Shown piece by piece: positions 11,511 through 22,396 of a stretch of 64,000 nucleotides of DNA. A model generated the notes under the pieces. The model saw only the letters and a list, made by a program, of their open reading frames with translations, was not told where the DNA came from and searched no databases. Every line of letters begins with the position of its first letter. Positions within the stretch are counted from its first letter, which is position 1. Origin of the DNA: Tomocerus qinae. Taxonomy: Eukaryota; Arthropoda; Collembola; Entomobryomorpha; Tomoceridae. Where the stretch lies: positions 50,894,296-50,958,295 of the forward strand of contig CM034548.1 of assembly GCA_020055645.1 (NCBI GenBank). Direction: 5' to 3'. A program made the position numbers and the translations under genes.

Positions 11511-11526
11511 TGGTCCTTCGAGCGGG
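11511..11526 (+). promoter_or_regulatory. BEL-1 primer binding site, tRNA-Tyr-like
   Basis: TGGTCCTTCGAGCGGG directly follows the LTR. It is the complement of a tRNA 3' end (..CTCGAAGGA plus CCA) such as insect tRNA-Tyr, recognised from memory. The same TGGTCCTTCGAG follows the LTR of BEL-2. Confidence 0.7.
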
Positions 11527-11589
11527 ATAAATCAGTCCTTGGAGATACAAGAATCCTTCGTATTTGGAAGTGCTACGTGAAGTTACGTC

Positions 11590-13130
11590 ATGGACAATCC
11601 TAACCCACCCAGAAAGACAGTCAGAGGGACTGCAGGAGAATCGCCAGCAAGGTATCCAGAACCTGAAAAGCCGGCATTGTCAAAGAGCAAGATCCAGGAG
11701 GAGAAGTCAGAATCAGGACGAAGCTCCCCCGAAGGGTCACAATACTATGAAATGGACGACCGACCTCATGGTCACGTGACTCAGAGAAAAGAATCATCAA
11801 GCGTTTCTGTATCGCAGGTCAGTAAGAAATCAGTAGCTTCCATTCTTCGTAAGAAGAAAATTGAACTGGAAATGAAAATTAAGAAAGCCGAGTTGGAGCG
11901 GAAAGAACGAGAAGCCCGCATTCAAGCCACACTCGAAGAAATACGAACCGAAAAGGAGCTCCTAGAGTTACAACATGAAGTTGAGGATTTGGAGATCGAC
12001 GAAGAAGATGATAGTGAAGATGAAAGAGCAAATGGACACATCCCTGGTCTTGACGACGAGGAAGAAGAAAATATTCGCGAATTTGAAAGGAAGTGTCGTG
12101 AAGCGCTCAACACTGCACCTAGAGGCCCCGCCCCATCAGTCGTTGAACAGTCTAAAGTCAAGTCATCCGTGGCAGTGAATACAAGTCACGAAGAATCTAC
12201 TAAAAGTGCAATACAGAAAAAGATTGCAGAAATCAAACGTCAAATAGAAGAAGCTGAAGCCGCCGCTGAGTTGAGAAGAAAAGAGTGGTCAGCTATGGAA
12301 GTAGAAAAAGAGAAATTGAAAGTCGAAGCTGAGAATGCAGAAAAGATTTTGCAACAGCAATCTGCATCAGCTACTCGCTCCCCCGGAGGCAACGACGCAA
12401 CAGGAAGAGAAACAGAAAGTCAATCTAATCCTGTCATCGATCAGCTGGTTCAAGCATTAAATTTAGCATTTAATAAAAGTGAAAGTTCCAGCACAAACAA
12501 CACCACTGAGAAATTCCTAGCAAGACAGGCTCACGGAAAGGAATTACCAATCTTCAATGGGAGACCAGAAGAATGGACTGGATTTATTATGTCATATCAA
12601 GATACTTCGAAGATCTGTGATTTTAGTAATTCTGACAATTTAATTAGACTACGTAAGTGTCTAATTGGAGAAGCCCTTAAACATGTGCAGTGTTTGATGA
12701 CTACGCCTGACAACGTACCATTAATCATCAAAACATTGGAAAGAAGATTTGGACAACCTGAACATATTATTCAAAATTTGATTCAGAAGGCCAAAGATGT
12801 CCCCGCGGTAAGAGACGACAAATTGGAATCCTTGATTGAGTTAGGAGTGGCGGTTCAAAATCTCACTTCAACTATAAGAGCTTTAAAGCTTCAAGGACAG
12901 CTGGACAGTTTAGAAATTCTATTCATTCTGGAGGGAGAATTACCCGCCCATTTCAAGATGCAATGGGCCGAATGGATATCCTCATCATCGGACCGAAAAA
13001 AGAATCTTGGATTTTTCGCCGACTGGATCGAGATGAAAATGGCTAGTGCCTGTATGATGTGCCCGCCCACATTTAAAGACGACAGCAAACATTCGAAGAA
13101 GAATCAAGACAATGGGACTTCAATAGAAAC
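11590..13130 (+). CDS. BEL-1 gag region (DUF1759-type capsid), ORF read-through into foreign DNA
   Basis: The ATG at 11590 opens a frame of about 513 residues of gag origin. It has a charged N-terminus, two coiled-coil stretches rich in Glu/Lys (about residues 80-140 and 215-260), and a capsid-like core starting at ELPIFNGRPEEWTGF (about residue 318). That core has the LRKCLIGEAL and LERRFGQPEHII motifs of the DUF1759 family. After about 13130 the frame continues by chance into an inserted Penelope-like fragment and stops at 13677, so the full 695-residue frame is a chimera. The zinc knuckles of gag resume at about 14340. Confidence 0.8.
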
Positions 13131-14215
13131 TAAATTATTTAAAAAACCTATGAGTAAACAGCAATATCTCCATTATTTTTCGAACCATACTACTCATCTA
13201 AAAAATTCCCTACCTTTTTCTCAAGGTGTTAGAATAATTTGTATCGAATCGAACCCTGATAACAGAAACATTGCTTTACAAGAAATGTTTTCCAGTTTTG
13301 AAAAAAGTTGTTATCCACATAAAATACTTGAAAGGGCAATGCATAAACTAGAATGTATCGATAGAAATATTTTGTTAATCCCTAAGAATAATTTGTTAGT
13401 AACTAATCTTAGAATTAATAACCCTGAAATCCTATCTAAATATAACATTTCAGGGGATATAAATTTAAGTGACACCCAATTTCCACTATTAAATAAAACT
13501 TTCTGTGTTGTACCGTTTTACAGATCTATTGTTGGTTTAAACAGTATTGTAAGAGATACAATTTATAAGGAATTACATAAATGTAAGAATGTTAAATATG
13601 CACATAGTATCATGAATGTTATTATCATAATGGCATACAGTAGAACAAGGAATATTTCTGAATTAATTTCAAGATAGATTCCTCTTTTTTATTGCATTGC
13701 CTACATGAAAGTATTATTACTTTGTGTGGTTAAAATCTCATTCTTAAGTCTCTATGTAAACAATATGAATACTGACTAACATACAATTTTAGCTGCTACA
13801 GCGGAAATGTTTAAATTTGATCCGCATGTATAGCAAAAAACAAAATTATAAATTCGGAAGTATAATTTGTAATATAAAATGTAAATTGGAAGTTGTTGCA
13901 CTACAAAAATTTAATTTACAGGTAAATCTCCAATGGCTTAACTCACATTTTAATTATATAAGTAATTAAATTATTGTATTTATTCAGGTTAAATGATATT
14001 ATAAACTTAATCTTTATACATTATAAACTTAATCTTTATACATATTAACTGACATCATACCGACAAGTGTAATTATAATCATTCCAAATATTTTCTGACT
14101 TAATTCAATATGACTAACATTGTATATTACAGCCTGACGAAGAATTTCGAAACCGGTCGCTGCAATAAATTGAAATAAAATCAAAAATTTTTTAAATCGT
14201 AAAAGGTGTTCGAGT
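13131..14215 (+). mobile_element. Penelope-like element (PLE) fragment inserted in BEL-1
   Basis: The frame 13139-13677 encodes KQQYLHYFSNHTTHLKNSL and PFSQGVRIICIES. This is the segment after the RT core in Penelope-like elements, where a His-rich motif is followed by a SQ..R motif. It is followed by a non-coding tail ending in CCTGACGAAGAATTTCGAAA and CCGGTCGCTGCAATAAA, a pattern seen at PLE ends. BEL-1 gag-pol sequence flanks it on both sides. BEL-2 has no such segment at the same place. Exact ends are uncertain by some tens of bases and no target duplication was found. The RT catalytic core is absent, so the copy is 5'-truncated. Confidence 0.7.
14128..14166 (+). ncRNA. Hammerhead-ribozyme-like motif in the PLE tail
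   Basis: The core CTGACGA...GAAA is present. After GAAA comes CCGG, then TC. In the hammerhead reading GAAA-CCGG-TC, the ACCGGT palindrome gives a one-to-two-pair stem III, as described for dimer-dependent PLE hammerheads. CAGC before CTGACGA pairs with GCTG after GGTC to form stem I. Stem II (AGAATTTC) is weak, so activity is uncertain. Position within the PLE tail agrees with the known placement of such motifs. Confidence 0.5.
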
Positions 14216-14265
14216 TTTGTTTAATCTCAAGAACTTCATCAATAATCTTTTATTTGAGAATTGGA

Positions 14266-17200
14266 GCTAAGAAAAAGCAGGAAGCTGTTTGTGTCACCTC
14301 AGAAACATCGGATAAGAAAAAACCTACTGGCAGAAGGGAAAAGAAGTGCGCGTTCGATGGCAAGACTGGTCATTGGATAACCGAGTGCAGAAGCTTTGCC
14401 AGAGAGAAACCTGACGCAAGAATTGACTTTGCTCGTGAAAAATGGCTTTGCTTTGGGTGTTTATTTTGTGGTCACGGAATCAAAAATTGCCGAAGCAAGA
14501 AAGACTGCCCGAAAGGAAATTGTAAGATTCAGCACCACCTCCTTCTGCATAAAGATGTACCACCAGAAGAGAAAGCTGAAGAATTGGAAGACACGACGGA
14601 AAATATGGGACATGTAAGTCAACCAGAAAATGTTACACACATTGGAAAATCTGATATTTTATATCAAGTTCTCCCAGTGATGTTAGAAGGCCCTAAGGGC
14701 ATAATTAAAACGTACGCAATGATGGACCCCGGCTCTGCGTACACGCTGATTGACGCAAAAATAGCAAGACAACTAGGTCTTCAGGAAGTGAGTAAGCCAT
14801 TGAGTTTCAAAAGCATTGGCGAAAACTCCGTAGTTGTTCAATCTAGTCTCGTCGAACTGGACATCATAAATCCAGAATCAAAACGAAGTTACCACTTGGC
14901 AGACGTGAGAACCTTTGAAGATATGTGTCTACCTGTCAAGACAATTGAGAAGAAACAGATAGAAAAATGGAAGCATCTTCGAGGAATAAATATTCGTCCG
15001 TATGAAAATGCTCAACCGAAGATTATGATCGGCCTACCTCATAGTCACCTTATGCTTCACTTGAGAACAGTGAGAAGCCCACCTAATGCGCCCTGTGCTG
15101 CTGAAACTAAGTTAGGTTGGATTTTATTTGGAAGATTGTCTGGAGCAGTGAAACCGGAAGTAAGTCAATCAATATTTCATGTGAATGACGACGTGTCAAC
15201 AGACTATCTTCACGAGCTAGTGAAAAGTAGATTTTCCACAGAGGACTTTGGAGTGAAACCTAACTGCCAGTCTGTGAAATCTAAAGAAGAGATCAGAGCA
15301 AACATGCTGATGGATGCTCATCTGAAAAAAGTTGGTGGAAAATATGAATCACCCCTATTATGGAAGACAGACGAAGTTGTGCTCCCCGAGAGCCTAAGCA
15401 ATGCACTGAAGAGACTCATTTCTTGGGAAAAGAAAATGGATAAGTGCCCCGCTACGTCTGAACAGTATTACAAAAAGATGAAGCACTACGAAGATGTTGG
15501 CTACATCAAAAAACTTACTCCCGAAGAACTGTCAATGAGAGGAGAAAGGATCTGGTATCTCCCCCCACTTCGGAGTGTACAACCCTAAGAAACCCGGAAA
15601 GCTCCGCTTGGTTTTCGATGCCGCCGCTAGAACCAACGCACATTGTAGAGCCGTCGTGTAACGTTTTGGTGATGGTAGAAAAATCTTAGATGGCGGAGGG
15701 AGCTAAGCTCTGAGAGTAGCTACCCTACTAATGTTAAATTGCGAATTTAAAATCGCTATAACTGTAGCACCGCACCTCGTCGGTCCTTCTAACTTACAGA
15801 TATTGTCAATTTGGACAAGGCGGTTCTAATGATGTAAACATCATTGCGTTGCGGGCCGTTGACATACATCAAAAATCATTTCGAAAATCTAAGTAGGAAA
15901 TTGCATGGTTAAGCTAAAGCCCCGCCAGATAGCCTCTCAGATTTAACTGTCCTCACAGCCCCTATTCAATACTACATAGTGCAACGGAACGAGCCTCAAC
16001 GCAAACTTGTTATCCGGACCGGATACATTGAAGCCCTTGCCTGTTGTGTTGTGGAAATTTCGACAGAGACAAATAGCAATAACTGGTGATATCCGCGAGA
16101 TGTTTCACCAAGTGAAAATCGCCGAGGAGGACCAGCATTCGCAGAGGCTGCTTTGGAGAGGTGCTGATCGTACGAGGCTCCCTGATGAATTCAAAATGAC
16201 AGTGATGACCTTTGGATCAAGATGCTCGCCATATTGTGCTCAGATGGCGAAGAATAAAAATGCCTTAGAAAATAAGGAAGAATTTCCAGAAGCTAGAGCC
16301 GTGCCATAATCGACAATCATTACGTGGACGACTACCTGGATAGCTGCGATAGTGTACAGGAAGCATATCAGATGTTTCAAGAAGTTTTTGAAGTACATCG
16401 CAGAGGTGGATTTCATATTTGTAACTTTACAACCAACTCCCGCGATTTGGTAAGCAAAATACCTCTGGAGTTAAGATCAGAATCTCAGAAGCATATTGAC
16501 AGTGGAAATGAAGACTTCTGGAAAGAAAGAATTCTTGGCCTTACCTGGGATCCAGAAAGTGACTGTTTCTTATTTACCACTAATCTGACTGGAATGAAAC
16601 AGGAAATAATTACGGGGATTGAAGTGCCGACGAAGAGAGAAGCTCTATCGTTAATTATGTCGATATTCGACCCCATGGGATTTGTATCGCATCTGACGGT
16701 GAAAGCAAGAATGATTTTGCAAGAAACCTGGAGATCCAAAATTGGATGGGATGACGAGCTGCCATCGTCTATCCACAGCAAGTGGAAAAGCTGGATAGAA
16801 GAGTTACAAGGAATCAATCAATGTAAAATTCCGAGATGTTATTAACCGTGGTTTTCTTCTGCCGACGAAATCCAGCTCCACATTTTCTGCGATGCCAGCG
16901 AGTCTGCATTTGCGGTCGTGGCATATTTTCGAGTAGTGAAAGGCAACGATGTTAATGTAAATATTGTCTGTGCCAAGACAAGAGTTGCCCCCCTGAAACC
17001 TCTGTGAAGAATGGCCACGAAAATAAAAGAAGAGCATGACTTCCCACCACAGAAGCTGGTCTTTTGGACTGATAGCCGAACCGTTTTATGTTGGCTGCAG
17101 TCAGACGGAAAGAAGTTCCAGCCGTTTGTGTCGCATCGAGTTGGCGAAATTCAAGAGTTAACAAACTCTGAAGATTGGAGATGGGTGCCAACTAAAGAGA

Positions 17201-18988
17201 ATGTAGCTGACGAAGCTACAAGATTTACCAAGACATGTGACTTCCTCCCTCAAAGTCGATGGATTAATGGGCCATCATTCCTCAAGTTACCAGAATCTGC
17301 CTAACCTGTGGAGAAGTCGAAAGATAATCTCGAAATGGATCCTGAGCTGTTGGAACTCAGAAAAGAATTTATTGGAGTGACTGCCGAGGCATTAGAAAAT
17401 CCTATGGATATCAAGCGATTTTCTGAATGGCCATCACTAATCAAAGCGACCGCTTATGTTCTACGATTTGCCTCGAGACTGAAAGGAGCAAGCGGAGGTC
17501 CCTTCATTACAGTTGAAGAAAGAAAAAAGGCCGAGATTCAGTGGTGGAAGTGGTGCCAAGCAGATGTACCGGAGGTCCATTTGCTACGTAAAGGAATGGA
17601 TTTGGGGAACAGTTATTTGGCTAGATTCAACCCCTTTCTGGATGAAGACGGAGTAATGAGAATGAAAGGACGTATTCAATCTCCAGTGGATGTTGGCGAC
17701 ATGGATAGAAATCCAGTGATTTTGAATGCCAAGCATCCGTATACCGTTTTGCTGATCAAGTATTACCACTTGAGAGCTGGACATCATGGACAAGATAAAG
17801 TCATGAACGATTTGAAAATTTTTTTTAATCCCGAATTTACGAACGGCAGTAAGAAAATCTTTCAACGACTGTCAGTTCTGCAAGAACAGGCGTGCTCAGC
17901 CTAAGCCTCCACTGATGGGAGAAATTCCGGAGTGCCGACTAGCAAGTTTGCAGCCTCCATTTACTGAAACTGGACTGGACTATTTCGGTCCAATGGAAAT
18001 TTCTATTGGGAGAAGACGAGAGAAACGGTATGGTGCCTTATTCATCTGTCTTACTACCCGTGCCGTGCACATGGAAGTTGCAGCGTCGCTTACCACCGAC
18101 TCCTGCATCATGGCCATTAGAAGATTTGTGTCAAGAAGTGGACATCCCCGCACTATACATAGTGACAACGGGACGAATTTCGTTGGTGCAGACAACGAAC
18201 TGAGAGAAGCCTTAAAAAATCTTAATCAACTTAAAATTAAGGAGATTCTGGCTCAAAAGAATATTTCGTGGAATTGGAGCTTCATTCCACCCAGTTCCCC
18301 ACATATGGGGGGAAGCTGGGAAAGAATGGTTAAATCAATCAAGACTGCATTGGATATTTCGCTGAAAGAAAGAGCGCCCTCGGAAGAAATTCTTCATACA
18401 CTGATAGTTGAAGCCGAAAACATGGTTAATGGGCGACCCTTGATGTACGTTTCCAGTGACCCCGTAGATCCACCTGTGCTCACACCAAATCATTTCCTGC
18501 TGTTGAGAGGAAATAATGTACTACCGCCTGGAGAATTTGATGACAAAGATCTGTTGAGAAGGAAGCAGTGGAAAATTTCCCAGAGACTTTGCGATCATTT
18601 CTGGCGTCGTTGGATGAAGGAGTATCTGCCAACTCTTACTGGAAGGAAGAAATGGCACAAAGAACAAAAGCCCGTGAAGGTTGGAGATGTCATGTTGCTT
18701 GCTGAGACCAACCTCATCAGAAATCAGTGGCCCTTAGGACGAGTGACCGCTATTTATCCCGGACGAGACGGAATTATTCGAGTTGTTGATGTCAAGACAG
18801 CAACCGGTGAATACAAACGCCCTATGACGAGGGTTTGCGTTCTGGATGTAGAACCAAACGATGACCAAACTGAACCAATGAATCAAGAATCGTGCCGAAG
18901 TAAGCCGCACTCCGGTATTTTGGATTCTGATGCTGCTCCTCCAGAGTCGGGGGGAAGTATGTCGCTGCGGCTTAGAGTGAAACGGTAG
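14266..18988 (+). pseudogene. BEL-1 pol region (zinc knuckles to DUF5641), broken
   Basis: Segments in order are: zinc knuckles (about 14340-14560); aspartic protease with MMDPGSAYTLIDA (about 14720); start of RT to 15588; RT with YVDD at 16321-16332; RNase H with HIFCDASES and WTDSRT; integrase HHCC and catalytic core with LDYFGPMEI, SDNGTNF and GSWERMVKS; and DUF5641 with WRRWMKEYLP. Breaks are: an extra C in the C-run near 15561, a 343-bp insertion (15639-15981), a lost base near 16297, stop codons at about 16843, 17007 and 17302, a short RNase H deletion near 17007, and an indel near 17825. The last frame stops at 18988, inside the 3' LTR. Autonomous activity is excluded. Confidence 0.9.
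15639..15981. mobile_element. Transib-like MITE in BEL-1 RT, TSD CAACG
   Basis: A 343-bp segment starts CACATTGTAG and ends CTACATAGTG (CACTATGTAG on the other strand). It is flanked by CAACG at 15634-15638 and 15982-15986. The CACWATG-like termini and 5-bp duplication are hallmarks of Transib elements, the group related to RAG; that link is family knowledge. Only about 10 bp of terminal repeat is visible and there is no coding frame. The surrounding RT sequence continues in frame on either side, so this is a clean insertion. Confidence 0.7.
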
Positions 18989-19429
18989 ATATTAGTAACT
19001 TAGTGTAAGTAAGCAATAGTATGCCATCTACCACTGTAATTTGAATTAATTATATTCATGTATGATCCTGTAATGTGTGCGTTGAATTGTGTGCCTTGTG
19101 TTTTGTGCGTGAAAGGAGAATCTAGTAGCTATTCAGCATTGTGAACGAGTGGAAGTGTGCGTCTGTTCTTTAAGCAATTAATTTTGATTTTAATAAAATC
19201 TTCCACTTGTAAAATTATCCCTTCGTTTTTAACTTCAGTTTTTTAATCTCTCGCTAGAAAGTAAAAACATTATAGGCACTAGCTAGTCAGTAAATCAGTT
19301 AGGCCATTTTAGTAAAGTTAATACGGAGGACGGGGGTTAGTCAGTCATCGCAGGCGTCAGTTCACCATTATCATCCCAAAAGAACGAAGAAGGCAGTTTA
19401 CATTCAGTTGGCCAATCTCGGTCAGCACA
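18960..19429 (+). repeat. BEL-1 3' LTR
   Basis: Starts TGTCGCTGCGG and ends GGTCAGCACA, length 470 bp like the 5' LTR. The pol stop codon falls 26-28 bases inside it. The few differences from the 5' copy include two one-base indels that cancel in length. Confidence 0.95.
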
Positions 19430-20518
19430 ATGAGAAACTTAATATTAGCGCGAAGACACCGTGCGCGTTGGCACAAATCATTCTTTTTGAAGGAAATGGA
19501 TAATTTTAATCACCCAGATGTAAATCATTCGTTTTGAAAGAATTGGATTATCCCCATATATTACATCTCAGTGCCTAAAATCGGCCAATTCCTTTAAACT
19601 AATAATATGTATCAGCGCGCGCGGTGTCTTCGCGCTAATATTAAGTTTCTCATAAATCTAATTATTTGATTCGTAATCAGCGTCATTTTTTACATCTGGG
19701 TGATGAAAATCATTCAATTTCTTCAAAACGAATGATTTGTGTCAGCGCGCGCGGTGGTTGCGCGCTAATGTTAATTTTCAGGTAACTCTAACTATTTGAG
19801 TCGTAAACAGCGTCAAATTTTACATCTTGGTGCCGAAAATCGCCCAATTTGGTTAAAATTGATAATTTGTGTCACCGCGCACAGTGGCTGGGGGCTTACC
19901 ATATTTATTGGGGTATCTATAGGCCCTAACAGGCCTACGGATACCCCAATTATTCTAAAAGTTTAATGTAAATAGCATTTTATCGACCTGCATTATAATT
20001 GTAGGCTAATAAGTAATGTTAATGGGTATGTCTCATAACGGCCGTCGGCTAAGTTATGAGGCCAAAAATCGTCGGTTTTTGGTGGTTTTCAAACTTGATT
20101 TAAAAATCAAAAAAAAATATAACACGCAATTTTTTCATTAAAGTTGCTGGAAATTTCACTCTCTCTGGGGATATGCTTAAAAGTGTCAAAAACCCCGGCC
20201 AACCCCTCCAAATCGATTTTTGAAAAAAAAATTTTCCCAACTCCGGCCATGTATTATATTTTCTTTAAAACATCCTACAGCCTCAGGGTCTCATTTTAGG
20301 TATAGGGGCTGAATTTAGGCAGCGGTACTTTGTTGCCACTGTCCCCGCTGTCGCCGCTGTTGCCGCTGGGAGGTTTGGGGCGTTAGCGGCAACAACATAA
20401 TAGCAGAGACAGTGGCAACAGTGGCGACACGGTAGAACCACTAGCGGCAACAGCGGCGACACGCAAAATCCACTAGCGGCGACACAGCTAAAACCATTAG
20501 CGGCAACAGAGACGCATT

Positions 20519-21230
20519 GGCTGAATTTAGGCAGCGGGATCTCGTTGCTTCAATTGCCCCCGTTGCCCCAAGCTAAGCCAATTAACCTATCGTCTTTTCC
20601 ATTTGCCTCCCGTCACTATTTTTGCATCTTTTTTGGCTGGATTTAGGCAGCGGGATATCGTTGCCTCAATTGCCCCCGTTGCCCCTGTTGCCTCCGTTGC
20701 CACCTCCCCCGTTGCCCCTAGTTTAGCCACTTAACCTTTTACTTTAATATATTGTTCCCGTTGCCTCCGGTCACTATTTTTGCCTCTTTTTTGACCTAAC
20801 CTAATAAAAAATAAACTGTTTTATTGTTAAAGCCTAACAAGCAAGTAATATGTTTATTTTTAATTAGGTTAGGTCAAAAAAGAGGCAGAAATAGTAATGG
20901 GAAGCAAATGGCAAAGATAATAGGTTAAGTGGCTGAACTAGAGGCAACGGGGGAAGGGGCAACGGAGGCAACAGGGGCAACGGGGGCAATTGAGGCAACG
21001 ATATCCCGCTGCCTAAATCCAGCCTTTTTTTTTACCTAACCTAATTAAAAATAAACATGCTACATTTTTGTTATGCATTAACAATAAAACAGTTTATTTT
21101 TTATTAGGTTAGGTCAAAAAAGAGGCAAAAATAGTGACGGGAGGCAACATATTAAGTAATAGGTAAAGTGGCTTAACTTAGGGCAAGGGGGGCAATTGAG
21201 GCAACGAGAACCCGGTGCCTAAATTCAGCA
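20519..21230. mobile_element. Copy B of the same family, nested in copy A
   Basis: Starts GGCTGAATTTAGGCAGCGG and ends CCTAAATTCAGCA, where the last base differs from the expected C. The flanks GACGCATT (20511-20518) and GACACATT (21231-21238) form an 8-bp duplication with one mismatch. Internal repeats are GTTGCCCC-rich, and an AT core contains GTTAGGTCAAAAAAGAGGC. Confidence 0.75.
20635..21024. mobile_element. Copy C of the same family, nested in copy B
   Basis: Starts GGCTGGATTTAGGCAGCGGG and ends CCCGCTGCCTAAATCCAGCC, 390 bp. It is flanked by T-runs (six Ts left, nine right) that hide the exact duplication. Both its terminal arms and its AT core resemble copy B, so it is a third-level insertion of the same family. 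Confidence 0.75.
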
Positions 21231-21679
21231 GACACATTAATCTGATATTCTCTGTTGCCGCTGTTGAGCATTGAGCTCAGAGCAGCAGTGCACTGGCTTA
21301 TATTAGGTTTAGCGGCAACAGATTAATGTGTCTCTGTTGCCGCTAGTGGTTTTAGCTGTGTCGCCGCTAGTGGATTTTGCGTGTCGCCGCTGTTGCCACC
21401 TGTGGTTTTTGTGTGTCGCCACTGTTGCCGCTGTTGCCACTGTTTCCGCTGTTGCCACTGTTTCCGCTTTTATGCTGTTGCCGCTAACCCCCCTTACCCC
21501 CTAGCGGCAACAGCGGCGACAGCGGAGACAGTGGCAACAAAGTACCGCTGCCTAAATTCAGCCGGTATAGGAACATATACATGTTGTCTGTGTGAAATTT
21601 TAAGGGCTACAAAATGGCCGTCTCAGTTTCTTATTGCATATCCTCCTTTCCTGGATAGGCTAGCAATATTAGTTAGAAA

Positions 21680-22267
21680 CAGTGTACAAAATTTACCACT
21701 TTTTAGCCTTTTTTACCATCACAGTGGTAAAAATGCACTTAATGGTAAAAATGCATTTAATGGTAAAAATGGTAAATTTTAGCGATTGATTAGACAGCTA
21801 GGTACAGATACATTAGACTTCCTAAAATAAAAGTTTTAAAAATTTGTTTTCTATGAAATATTTCCAATATCAATTAAATTAATCATATTTATTTGATTGT
21901 ACACCAAAAGTTAAAAAAAATGAAGAAAGAAAGATTGTATTTGGTATCGCCCATTTAAAATTGATGCTAATTTAATTGCAATTAATTTCTCAATCGGCAA
22001 GGGTTGTTAGCGCCCTCATTTGTTGAATCCTACTCTGATTGATGAGCACTCATCAATTTGTGACAACAATGATCATCTGCTAAGCTATTTCGTACTTTGC
22101 CCCCGAATTTTGTTCAAAATTTAAACACGAAATTTAAATGAAACTATTTTTTACCATTTTTACCATTTATACCACTTACCACTACTTTTTAGGTAGTGGT
22201 ATTTAACGTTAAATACCATTAAAAACCACTTACCACTGGTAAGTGGTAAATGGTATTTTGTACACTG
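21680..22267. mobile_element. hAT-type MITE, TSD GTTAGAAA
   Basis: Termini CAGTGTACAAAATTTACC and GGTATTTTGTACACTG bound 588 bp with the exact 8-bp duplication GTTAGAAA at 21672-21679 and 22268-22275. CAGNG-like ends with an 8-bp duplication fit hAT. The inside has no frame and is rich in TGGTAAAAATG and ACCACTTACCACT palindromes. A truncated relative lies at about 3515-3634. It sits about 130 bp before the last Rho GEF exon. Confidence 0.9.
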
Positions 22268-22396
22268 GTTAGAAATAGGAAACTTTATGGGCCAAATTGG
22301 AAAATTTTAGAGAGAATGGAGAATTAAATTTGAAGCGTATTTAGGGGCGTGGCCTGTAGAATATTTAGCTAAATAGCTGACTGTTTTGTGTTACAG

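Larger units (their letters stand above)
11036..19434 (+). mobile_element. BEL/Pao LTR retrotransposon (BEL-1), TSD ATGAG
   Basis: Two 470-bp LTRs (11041-11510 and 18960-19429) bound an internal region with gag, protease, RT, RNase H, integrase and DUF5641 segments in BEL/Pao order. The 5-bp duplication ATGAG is at 11036-11040 and 19430-19434; 5 bp is usual for the family. The LTRs differ at only about ten positions by eye, so insertion is fairly recent. Even so, the coding region has several breaks and two foreign insertions. It lies in the centre of the foldback element within the Rho GEF intron, in the gene's orientation. Confidence 0.95.
20307..21563. mobile_element. DNA element copy A (GGCTGAATTTAGGCAGCGG termini), 8-bp TSD
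   Basis: Termini GGCTGAATTTAGGCAGCGG and its inverse complement bound 1257 bp, flanked by GGTATAGG at 20299-20306 and 21564-21571. The terminal repeats extend into simple TTGCCGCTGTTGCC-type repeats. There is no coding frame. It interrupts the right arm of the foldback element. Eight-base duplications occur in hAT, P and some Mutator or Merlin elements; the GGCTG start does not settle which. Confidence 0.85.
10083..21649. mobile_element. Foldback element (two ~0.95-kb inverted arms) split by later insertions
   Basis: The left arm (10083-11035) starts GGGGATATGCAATAAGAAAC. The right arm (19435-20298 plus 21572-21649) is its inverted copy, ending in GTTTCTTATTGCATATCCTC. Landmarks shared in inverted order include GGAGTTGGGAAAA, the GGGGTATC...GATACCCC hairpin, and CGCGCAACCACCGCGCG units. 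Without insertions the element is about 1.9 kb of almost pure hairpin with no coding frame. A BEL/Pao element entered near the hairpin centre, and an 8-bp-TSD element entered the right arm. I could not define a target duplication for the foldback itself. Confidence 0.8.
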
